Assembly (NCBI GenBank): GCA_010015805.1
Contig: ML978136.1
Span: forward strand, 186,001-250,000
Direction of reading: 5' to 3'
Length of the DNA stretch: 64,000 nucleotides
Source: Rhizodiscina lignyota
Lineage: Eukaryota > Ascomycota > Dothideomycetes > Aulographales > Rhizodiscinaceae
Position numbers and translations under genes: made by a program. Positions within the stretch are counted from its first letter, which is position 1; each line of letters begins with the position of its first letter. Shown one piece after another: positions 1-8,341 of this stretch. The notes beneath the pieces were generated by a model. That model ran no database searches. It saw only the letters and a list, made by a program, of their open reading frames with translations, and was not told the DNA's origin.

Positions 1-1
1 T

Positions 2-2224
2 GATGTGCCATCCGCCGCATACTTCGGTCAGCCATCATGTGGTATCTTCGAAGAACAAACCGGTCCAAATGCATGGTGTCCACAGACAATCTACAACAAC
101 TACGCTCCACAGCTCAATGTGCCACCTCAATTGAGTAATGCGGAGCCTAGCTGGGGCACGAGTTGTATGATTGATGACCTTGGCGTTTGGGATCCCCCAC
201 TGGCATTGCAATCGGATGGGGTATTGGACGCACCTAAGCCGACACCTGCAGAGACGACGACAAAACACGACAGTCCAACGCCACAGCCACAGGGTAAGCC
301 AACGTCTACTCCATCGAAGACTCACAGTTCAGACGGAGGAAGTGATCCGAGAACGACGTCAGCTGGCGATGGAGGTTTACCTGGGGCGATAGCAAGCATA
401 TTGGATCAATCAAAGAGCAAGGAAGCTGCCCCAGCAGATCCATCAACCGGTTCATCAGGGCAAGGTTCTGGAGTAAGTGGCTCGGAGTCCAACAGTGGAG
501 GCAAGAATTCAGTGTCCAGCTCGGGCAGTGACTCGGAGTCTAATCCACAAGGTTCGAGCTCAGGATCTGACCCTTCATCATCGGAGTCTCATCACGACTC
601 TAGCTCTGGGTCGAATGAAAGCTCGCCAGGCCCGAGTTTGAAATCAGAGCCGAACAGTGGTTCCAACAGTGGCTCGAACGGAGGGCCTCACACGGGGTCC
701 AACTCGAATTCAGGCTCCGGTCCTAGCTCTAGCCAAGAATCTGGATCATCTGGTTCTCACCCTGAATCAGGAGAATCTGACTCGAACTCAGGCGAAAACA
801 ACGCAGAATCCAACGTAAATGCTGACGGGACTGGCTCGGATTCGAAATCTGGTTCCAACAGACAGAAGCAAAGTAGCTCAGACACAGGCTCAATCTCAAA
901 CGATGTACCGAACGGTGGATCTGACTCTGGAAATGGCGCGACAGAGATCGCTTCGAACGGCCCCAAAACCGTCGGTGTGGTAGGCGGACAATCAGTTGCG
1001 CCTGATCCCGTTAATTCCAACAATGCTATCATCGGTAGCCAAACTTTCCATCCTGGTGAACAAACCACTATCAACAGTGTACCTGTATCTGTTGGCAGCG
1101 GTGGAAAGGTTATTGTGGGAGGATCCTCAACAATTGTGCCTGCAGCCGCTGGTGATCCGACACCAAAGGCAATTGCAAAAGTCGGTGGTGTTTCCGTTTT
1201 GGCTGATCCAGGCACTACAGACGCCATCATTGTAGCAGGACACATGGTATCAGATGGCCAAGCCACTGTTATTGACAACACTCCTGTTGCAGTTTCAAGC
1301 GGACACGTTGTCATCGGAGGAAGCGGAAACGCTCCTGCTTCTACCGTCGCTATTCCAACTTCAATGCCAACACACCTTGGATCTGGCTCATACGTACCAG
1401 GCAATCCTGTCGTTATAAACTCTGGACACGTCGTTGTTGCAGGGTCTACACTATCTGCTGGTCAACAAGCGACCATTGACGGTACTGTCGTTTCCGCTGG
1501 AAGTTCGCAGGTTGTCATCGGCTCCTCCATAATAACCCTACCTACATCGAGCCCAAATGTTGGTTATACCACGAACATAGGCGGCCAACGAATCATTCTG
1601 ACCTCCGGCCACATTATAGTCGCAGGTTCAACGCTCTCAATCGGCCAGGAAACCACCATTGACGGCATCGGTATCTCGGCCGGGTCTACTCAGGCGGTAA
1701 TTGGATCCTCCACAATTGCAGTTCCAACAGGCGCTGCAAGTGTTGGATACACTACTGACATCGGAGACCAAGAGATCGTCTTAAGCTCGGGTCACATTAT
1801 TGTTGGAGGTTCAACGCTTTCACCTGGCCAGAAATCTACCCTTGATGGTACCGTTGTATCAGCCGGGTCGACTGAGGCAGTAATTGGATCATCGACAATT
1901 GCCATTCCGACGTTGGGACCGACGGATTCTGTGTATAGCACTGACATCGACGGCAAACCGATCATCGTTAAATCCGGCCATGTTATGGTTGGCGGCTCGA
2001 CGCTCTCTACGGGTCACAGAACAACAATAGACGGCGTTATCGTGTCGGCTGGCTCTACACAAGTTGTAGTTGGATCGAAGACCGTTCCTGTAACTTCGTC
2101 TGGTCCGGTTTCACCCGCGATCGAGACCACCACTGAAGTTACAGGTTCATCTTCTTCGATACACGTTGATTATCGCCTCCTAACCATTTTCGCGAGTGCA
2201 TGGCTGGCTTTTATGGCTCTGTAA
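2..2224 (+). CDS. Repeat-containing, probably GPI-anchored cell-surface protein (5' end outside window)
   Basis: The frame is open to the left edge with no upstream stop, so the true start lies outside the window. The visible ~740 residues begin with a Cys-containing stretch, then ~200 residues very rich in Ser, Gly, Asn and Asp (low complexity, probably O-glycosylated). From about base 983 to 2092 come six diverging copies of a ~55-residue unit. Its core reads GH(V/I)(I/V)V.GSTLS.GQ..T(I/L)DG..(V/I)SAGS.(Q/E).VIGS. The last four copies are the most alike. The C-terminus is a Ser-rich stretch followed by a hydrophobic tail (LLTIFASAWLAFMAL) ending at the stop, as in GPI-anchor signals. Repeats of this style occur in many Pezizomycotina surface proteins of unknown function. 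The surface location is inferred; no enzymatic domain was seen. Confidence 0.75.
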   Translation, partial: DVPSAAYFGQPSCGIFEEQTGPNAWCPQTIYNNYAPQLNVPPQLSNAEPSWGTSCMIDDLGVWDPPLALQSDGVLDAPKPTPAETTTKHDSPTPQPQGKPTSTPSKTHSSDGGSDPRTTSAGDGGLPGAIASILDQSKSKEAAPADPSTGSSGQGSGVSGSESNSGGKNSVSSSGSDSESNPQGSSSGSDPSSSESHHDSSSGSNESSPGPSLKSEPNSGSNSGSNGGPHTGSNSNSGSGPSSSQESGSSGSHPESGESDSNSGENNAESNVNADGTGSDSKSGSNRQKQSSSDTGSISNDVPNGGSDSGNGATEIASNGPKTVGVVGGQSVAPDPVNSNNAIIGSQTFHPGEQTTINSVPVSVGSGGKVIVGGSSTIVPAAAGDPTPKAIAKVGGVSVLADPGTTDAIIVAGHMVSDGQATVIDNTPVAVSSGHVVIGGSGNAPASTVAIPTSMPTHLGSGSYVPGNPVVINSGHVVVAGSTLSAGQQATIDGTVVSAGSSQVVIGSSIITLPTSSPNVGYTTNIGGQRIILTSGHIIVAGSTLSIGQETTIDGIGISAGSTQAVIGSSTIAVPTGAASVGYTTDIGDQEIVLSSGHIIVGGSTLSPGQKSTLDGTVVSAGSTEAVIGSSTIAIPTLGPTDSVYSTDIDGKPIIVKSGHVMVGGSTLSTGHRTTIDGVIVSAGSTQVVVGSKTVPVTSSGPVSPAIETTTEVTGSSSSIHVDYRLLTIFASAWLAFMAL
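983..2092 (+). repeat. Six tandem ~55-codon repeats inside the surface-protein gene
   Basis: Direct protein-level repeats. Copies 3-6 each carry a GH..VAGSTLS-like core, a DG..(V/I)SAGS element and a VIGSS-like element. Copies 1 and 2 are shorter and more diverged. At DNA level copies 3-6 are only moderately similar, so they have diverged since duplication. Confidence 0.8.
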
Positions 2225-2723
2225 TGTCAATACGGCACTGGTCATTTTTAGATTCAATATTTCGTTTTGCAGCACCTGTATAAGATGATCATCGGTGATC
2301 TCGACAATGACAGGGACAATGATAGCATAAAGATATATTTATTCGTAGCATTTTGCACTTTGTTCGTTCTGCTTCTCATCATGTTAGTGGCGGCGAGTTG
2401 GCAGCAGAGCGCGACAAAGGCAGAACTGCAGAGATTGGAGAACCAGAGCAATATGCCTTTGGGAGTTAAAGGAGGTGATCAAGCAGCGCTGCTTGTATGG
2501 TTTGGATTCGTGCAGGTGCTTATCATGGCCGGTCTATCATTTTAGTGTATTATTCAGGTTCTATAACTGGCGTGCGAAATGGCAGGCTGAACTGTTCTGT
2601 CGGCTCCAGATTACGGCTTTGATTGCTTATCTTGCCATCCATCTGTTGCCAGATGGATCGGAGTGAGAGCAATGTTCGGCCGTTTATTCGCCGCAGGTAC
2701 GAAGCCAATAATATATCAATATA
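2225..2723. other. Intergenic, convergent 3' ends
   Basis: This lies between the surface-protein gene and the minus-strand SDR gene. Short open frames cross it on both strands, including one of 92 codons with a hydrophobic segment, but none begins with a supported ATG or resembles a family. No other feature seen. Confidence 0.5.
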
Positions 2724-3668
2724 TCACAGCTTCGGTTTAGTCCACCCACCAGCGCTACTGACCACACTCCCTCCATCGACCGGAATTGTCGCCCCATTGA
2801 TGTATGCCCCGGCTCTCGAGCTCAAAAACAGACACGTGCCAGCAACATCCTGCGGCGAGCCGATCCTGCCCAGCGGTATACCCGCCTCGATCACATCCTT
2901 CATATCCCGCAGCGTCGCCGCCATCATCTTGCTCTCGAATGGCCCGCATGCCAGCGCATTGCTCGTGATATTCCGCTTCCCTAGATGGCTCGCGAGCACC
3001 CTGCTCAAATGGTGCAGGCCTGCTTTGGAGCTGCTGTACGCAAATGTCTCGAGCGAGGGAACCTTGAGCCCGTCGATGCTGCCAATGTTGATGATGCGTG
3101 CAGGGTCGAGTGGGGAGGCGGCGGCTTCGAGGAGGGGTGTGAGGAGTTGGGTTATGGTGAAGACGCGATGAAGGTTCAGGGTGAGAACGCGGACCCATGC
3201 TGTATCAGGGTACTCCGAATATGGCGCGCCCCAGTTGCTGCCACTATTGTTGACTAGCACATGGAGCTCTGCGAAGGGGTGGAGTCAGCAATGCGGCTGC
3301 GCAACAAAAGACGGATTGAGCGCACTCTTCTCCCTCTTGCTCAGTTCCTCCGCAAGCTTCTTACAGTCCTCTTCCTTGTAGAAATTCGCAGGTATTGCAA
3401 ATGCCTTTCCTTTCCCCAGAGCATTGAGCTCTTTGCATGCCTGTTCACAGGCTTTGGCATCGCGTGACGATATGTAGACTCTCGCTCCGTTCGCTACAAA
3501 GCCTTCCGATATCATGCGCCCGACGCCCTTTGCTCCGCCTGTTACGAGGACAACTTTGTCCTAGGGGAATGTCAGTTACGAAGCACTCTGGGAATGTATG
3601 TTTGGAATACAGAAAGTAGCAGTCTCAAGTAAACTGACCTTGACATTGAACAGCGATGCCACATCCAT
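2724..3668 (-). CDS. Short-chain dehydrogenase/reductase (SDR)
   Basis: Three exons on the minus strand: 3668-3639, 3560-3326 and 3268-2724, with introns of 78 and 57 nt, give 269 residues. The short first exon (MDVASLFNVK) precedes a classical SDR fold. The NAD(P)-binding TGGAKGVGR is near residue 17, the NNSG motif near residue 95, a catalytic serine lies in the IGSIDG strand, and YSSSK supplies the active-site Tyr and Lys. The IPVDGG C-terminal strand is present. The length is normal for classical SDRs. The closest look is to RhlG-like or 3-oxoacyl-ACP-reductase-like fungal SDRs, so it probably reduces a ketone or oxidises an alcohol with NADP(H). The substrate cannot be read from sequence. 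The catalytic motifs appear only when both introns are removed. Confidence 0.9.
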
Positions 3669-4515
3669 AGTGACGATAGACCAACTTTTGGCTATAGGAT
3701 TGAAGACTAGAGCTCAATGATTTGAAAGACGGTGGCACTGGAGCTTAGTTTGCTGAGTAGAAGATCTGTTATTGCCCTATGAAGGGCAGATGCGTAGGAT
3801 ACTACATTTTCTGTGCTCATCGTAGAGTGCTCTATAATCAAAATGAAGCCGAGGCACTCATTGTACCGAAATTTCCCATTTGGGATTCCTAATCGAAGAT
3901 GTCACGTGCTTTGCTAAAGATGCATGTTCGTCTGAAGTTCGACATATTTATTTAGCAGCCACATGTGTGTATATTAGTATATACGGATTAGAGTTGGCAA
4001 ATTAATTTCTTGATGCTCTAACAATTTGTCGGCGTAATGCAAAATTCAAGCTAAATGCCAATTCGATGAGGACAAGAGGGTGGCAAAGCATGAGCTTTTC
4101 AAAAATTTGGGATTATGGATTAACGAATTGCTTTAACCAGACTGTGTCTGGTGCCCTCGTTGGGACTTTGGGTATATAATGCCCTCGCACGACGGTACTC
4201 TCGTCGCCGGTTGTAGGTAAGAAATCCATTTTGCCCATGCCAATCACTGGCTGTAGAAAAACGCCCCTAGAAGTACTCCCCAGTCATGAGACTTTTGATG
4301 ATTGAAAACCGAAGGATGAGAGATGTCCATTTTCCATGCCACAGACCGTAAGATGCCCCAGCGCCGATGCTAATGTTGAGGAGTCTCGATGCGAGAGTCA
4401 GGACCAGCTCGCTAGACCTTGACGCTATGCAGAAAGGAAATTCGTAGATGCTGAAACGTGAAAGTAGTCTTCTCGGGATAACCGAAGACCAGAAGTCGAA
4501 TGCGAATTTGAGTCG
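3669..4515. other. Intergenic, AT-rich
   Basis: Upstream region of the SDR gene (minus strand) and downstream of the DUF3602-like gene. It is AT-rich around 3940-4130, with a short palindromic TATA-rich patch near 3968-3985. No gene recognised. Confidence 0.5.
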
Positions 4516-4965
4516 CTAGTGCTTCGAAAGCGAGCGGACCCTGTCCCACGCCGCACCGAGCCTTGAGTGGCTGCTCTCATCACTCATCACCGAGCTAGAC
4601 GATCCAGAGCGGCGCGATTTCATGTCGTCGATGGCATTGCCTGCACCTCCACGACCGATGTGATACACCGGCGCCTGGTGCTCCATCATCTTGCGCTGGT
4701 GTTCGAGTTCTTCGTCGAAGCTGAAGATGGCGCGCTCGCGATGCTGGTGAAAGTTGCCGGCGCCTCCGCGGCCAGCGAGATAGTAACCGTTGGACGCCGG
4801 TTGAGAGAGCTTGGTGCGGGATGCCGGGCCTTGCGCAGTAGCTCCTGAGGTTGTCTCTTTGGGGTCAACGTAGGCGTAGTTGCCTGCGCCGCCACGGCCG
4901 GCGTGGATGTAGTGAGAAGATGGAACAGAAGGGTGTGGCTCCGTGATCTGGTATTGTGACGGCAT
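4516..4965 (-). CDS. Small DUF3602-like protein with three GRGGAGN repeats
   Basis: Single exon of 149 residues. I chose the ATG at 4965 (MPSQYQITEPH) over an in-frame ATG at 5034, because the extra 23 residues are His/Ile-rich and unlike the rest. The motif GRGGAGN occurs three times (about residues 23, 68 and 107). It is separated by polar segments that carry basic and acidic patches. The C-terminus is Ser-rich and ends in a basic amphipathic stretch (WDRVRSLSKH). Repeated GRGGAGN is the hallmark of the fungal DUF3602 family, whose molecular role is unknown. The protein is probably soluble and disordered, with no signal peptide or membrane segment. A TATA-like element lies about 150 bp upstream. 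Confidence 0.85.
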   Translation of the reverse strand: MPSQYQITEPHPSVPSSHYIHAGRGGAGNYAYVDPKETTSGATAQGPASRTKLSQPASNGYYLAGRGGAGNFHQHRERAIFSFDEELEHQRKMMEHQAPVYHIGRGGAGNAIDDMKSRRSGSSSSVMSDESSHSRLGAAWDRVRSLSKH

Positions 4966-5114
4966 TTTGGTGATGATGACGATGTGATGAAGGTGAAAGC
5001 AGGAGTGAGATTCTTTGAATATGTAATGAGGCAAACTTGAGTGGCGACTCTCGAGAGATGGAGTATTTGAGTTGAAGTATGACTAGGCACTTACGGTAGC
5101 AGGCGAGGCAGATC

Positions 5115-5121
5115 TTTTATA
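5115..5121 (-). promoter_or_regulatory. TATA-like box for the DUF3602-like gene
   Basis: On the minus strand the sequence reads TATAAAA, about 150 bp upstream of the ATG at 4965, a usual distance for a fungal TATA element with a short leader. Position and sequence only. Confidence 0.4.
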
Positions 5122-5595
5122 AGGGCACGAGGCTGGCCCAGAGATCATGGTGAAAATTCTGTCCGCATTGGTAATTACAACGTAAGGAAATGTCACGATG
5201 CAGTACGTCAATGGGACGAGGCAGATGGGTCACGAGGCGAGGACACCGCCGCCATTGCCTTGGATAGCCGACTTGGCCGCCATTGCGCTTTGCAGTTAAC
5301 GACAAGCACTTTGCAGTTAACGGCATTCAAAGGCGTAGCAGGAGGCGTCAGCTGTTGTATTGGCCTTTTGCGCTCCCTCTTCGCCCGGAGCCGGGGGTGG
5401 CAGAAAAGTACCTGAAAATCCTGCAGCCTCCTGGTCGCCAGCGTCGTCTCGCCACCTCGGCCAACCACAGCGCGGCATTGCGATGTCGTTACGTTATTCG
5501 CGTCCAGAAAGTTCGCCTCGTGGAGCGTTGATTGGCCAGTCGCTATGCCTAGCCGGACGCCGCTATAGCTGGGGGGCAGAGTCACCTGAATTCTT

Positions 5596-5649
5596 ATTAC
5601 CCCCGAGAAACGTCAGTTTGTATGGCCTCCCCAGTTTCTCGGGGGTAAT
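5596..5649. repeat. Perfect 16-bp inverted repeat with 22-bp loop
   Basis: The left arm ATTACCCCCGAGAAAC (5596-5611) is the exact reverse complement of the right arm (5634-5649). No open frame explains it. It could form a hairpin in DNA or RNA, act as a paired binding site, or be the remains of a small inverted-repeat element. Confidence 0.8.
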
Positions 5650-6482
5650 GGGAATTGCACCACATCATCATGTCCTCAGAGGCCTGGTGAAAAATTCGAT
5701 ACGTTGCATGAACTTGGCGAATGCGGTGAGGGGGGCCCCGAAACGGCTCCTTTTCCATTCTTCGAGATAGGTCTTGAGAACCTGTCGCTTCGCAGCATGT
5801 CCGTTTCCTGCGCGGTGAGCACATTCCACCACTGTGGCTCACTACACACGACAACAAGTGAAACTCATGGCACGGCCCGCATTGGATGACAGATCTATGA
5901 ATAGCTTCAAACGTGGTATTTCAATAGTGATCCTCCAATCGCCAATTCCAGGCCCAGGACGTAGCGCTCATACGACCAAAACGAAAATCTATGACTACTT
6001 GTACTACAGTGCCTACAAATGAGAAGTGTGGCGAGAGCTTTCCCCGCATTTTAGTACTGTCGATGGAGCTAAACGTCTGGGGTAGCAGTGATAGTCCGAC
6101 CCCTGGCTTCAGAGAGCCATTTTGGCGTGGAAAGGTTAATGCGTGAGTGTGGACGTGCTGGAAAACGTGGAGTTTGATTTGTGGGGAAGCGGTCAGCATG
6201 GAAACGTGTTGCCGCCGGGTAGGGTGTACTGAAATCATCCGGTCCTCGCAGCGGGAGGTCGGATAAGAGCGTTCGTTGAACGTTTCAATGCCTGGAGTCT
6301 AATATCCGGAACCTCTCCTCCAGACCCACAGGACGAAGTGGTTCATGATTGATGGTTTTCCAATTGTTAATATAGACAAGACGTGATTGCCGTGAACTCG
6401 AGGCTCTACTGTCGGTGCCGCAAGTCTCCAGGGTATATGATGCAAGAACGCACAATTCATTGAAGCATGCACCTTCATCTCA

Positions 6483-7815
6483 TCACGCAAACTTAGTGTG
6501 GATGATGTCGGGATTCTCTTGCCATTCATCCTTCTCGACCCACATCTGAAGGAACCACATTAGCAATGTCATGTCTCATATCAGCTCGACGCGTTTCATA
6601 CCTTCTTGAAGGTGCTCAGTCCAGCCAAGATACTTCCACCTGTCCACGTGGTATACTTTCTCTCCGGTGGTGCGAAGATTTTGATCCTCATATCCTTGAC
6701 GGCCAGTCTCTGCACTTCGTACAACAATCGGTCGCCAAATCCTTTCGTGAGCGTTGAACCGCCTGACAGCACAATGCTGCCGAACAGGGACTTTCGTAGG
6801 TCCATGTCCGTCTTGGAAATGGCGTCAACGACGATTTGATGTATGCCTGGGTACTCCACACCAATCAACTCAGGGTTGAATAGGATTTCGGGTGCCCGAA
6901 ATCTCTCTGCGCCAATCTAGGATTGACATTAGTAACGCCAAAATCAGTGTCAGTCTCCTGATCCATACCTTGAGCTTCTTGCCATCAGGCAGAGTGAAGT
7001 TCATGCTCTTTGAATCCGCTCTCGCACTGCTGCCCGTCCATTCTTTCTCTTCCTTGTTCGGATCCAACGCCACGTAACCAGTAGTCTCCTTGATCTTTCT
7101 TACAATCTCCTTCTCTGCACTGGTGTGAAACACGTATCCCGCTTTCCGCAACAACATCTGCATATGCTCTGTCACGTCTCGACCAGCAACATCTATTCGT
7201 TGTATGCTGTTCGGTATCGCGAAGCCTTCATACACCGGAACTGCGTGTGACACTCCATCTCCAGAATCAAGGACTATGCCTGTTGTTCGTCCAGACGCAT
7301 ATAATGAGAGGACAGCTTGTATCGACGTGTAGAGTGCGGGTACGTTGAATGTCTCGAACAAAATCTGTGCTGCATAATCTCGATTTTGCCGTGGATTTAA
7401 TGGAGGTTCTGTGAGCAGCACAGGATGCTACACCCAATTAGTCTCCTATCCTGCCGTTTCAATCCAGCCCTTCCTCGATACACCTAGCTCGAACAAAGGT
7501 GCAACTCACATCTTCGCTAACAGTTTTCAACTCCTCCGTGTAAACATACTGCCAAATCCGCTCCATATCATCCCAATCTGTGACAATCCCATGTTCAAGG
7601 GGATAGTTAATCTTCAACAGCCCTCTCAGCTCTTCCGCTCTCGGTCCAATAAACACATCTCCTTCTAACGCCCCGGCTAAGGCGCGAACGTGCTTCGGCC
7701 GCCCCACGAACGACGGGAAGTAGCACTTGGGAAGGTCCTGGCCCGCGAAACCAGCGCGTATAGTCCCACTACCGTTGTCAAGCACGATCGGGGCGTTGAG
7801 GAGGCGCGAGCCCAT
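6483..7815 (-). CDS. arp1: Actin-related protein 1 (centractin), dynactin filament subunit
   Basis: Four exons (7815-7510, 7427-6969, 6916-6602 and 6545-6483; introns 82, 52 and 56 nt) give 380 residues, the usual Arp1 length. Actin-fold nucleotide-binding motifs are intact: DNGSG near the N-terminus, DSGDG in the middle and LSGGST late. Family-specific Arp1 stretches include [52 protein letters not shown] and the short last exon beginning MWVEKDEW. Arp1 forms the short actin-like filament of dynactin, the cytoplasmic dynein activator needed for nuclear migration and long-distance transport in hyphae. The start MGSRLLNAP was preferred to an ATG 32 codons upstream because Arp1 proteins begin just before the first beta strand. 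Confidence 0.95.
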
Positions 7816-8341
7816 GTTGGGCGAATACGTAGAGGCGAGAGGTGGACGGTGGACTAGCGCATGAGGAGATGGATGGGCTTGGTGGTGCGGTGTAGCTTTT
7901 TGGATATTCAATTGGCGTCACAAAAAGTCGCGTGGAGCTCAACGCCAGACGCGGTTGCAGGGATGAGGTTAGTGGCAGATCAGCTAGAACTAATCCGGTT
8001 AAGCCTGGTTAGAGCGCTCTACCCCGTAAATATTGGCGCTCCAAGAACTGTCCTGCTGTCTCCTTGCGTACGGAGTAGAGACCAAACATCTCCTACAGAA
8101 TTACTCTGTACCAGGGACATGATTTCCGGATTTCCAAGTATGAAACCACCAATCAAGTACAACAGGAATACAGGTATGGCTCATTAACTGTCGCGTCATC
8201 TTAACGCTCAAAGCTGCCGACGCCAGCCTTGTGAGAGCTACCTTGCAATTGGAGAATGTGAAAGTCCTTCTGCTGCAAATCTAATGCGTTGAAAACGCTT
8301 CCTCTATTCCATATCAGCACATTTGGTTGTTGCTTTTCACC
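7816..8341. other. Divergent intergenic region between arp1 and the HET gene
   Basis: The 526 bp presumably carries both promoters. A near-palindrome around GAGCGCTC (about 8011-8018) is visible. No gene or tRNA could be folded from it by eye. Confidence 0.5.

Larger units (their letters stand above)
4966..6482. other. Long intergenic region with a 16-bp inverted repeat
   Basis: This 1.5 kb separates the DUF3602-like gene from the 3' end of arp1. Several overlapping open frames of 60-136 codons exist on both strands, with no start context, family motif or consistent splice pattern. It holds the hairpin at 5596-5649 and a small direct repeat (TTTGCAGTTAACG near 5287 and again near 5311). Confidence 0.5.

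Noticed and set aside
757-1404. Long minus-strand frame inside the repeat gene
   Set aside because: It is the complement of the repetitive coding sequence; its Pro/Thr composition mirrors the plus-strand repeats.
2267-2545. 92-codon plus-strand frame with a hydrophobic segment
   Set aside because: It begins without an ATG, lies in the 3' region of the surface-protein gene and has no family resemblance.
8010-8050. tRNA-like stretch around a GGTAGAGCGCT-type sequence
   Set aside because: No acceptor stem, anticodon loop or T-arm could be paired around it; the match is a chance palindrome (GAGCGCTC).
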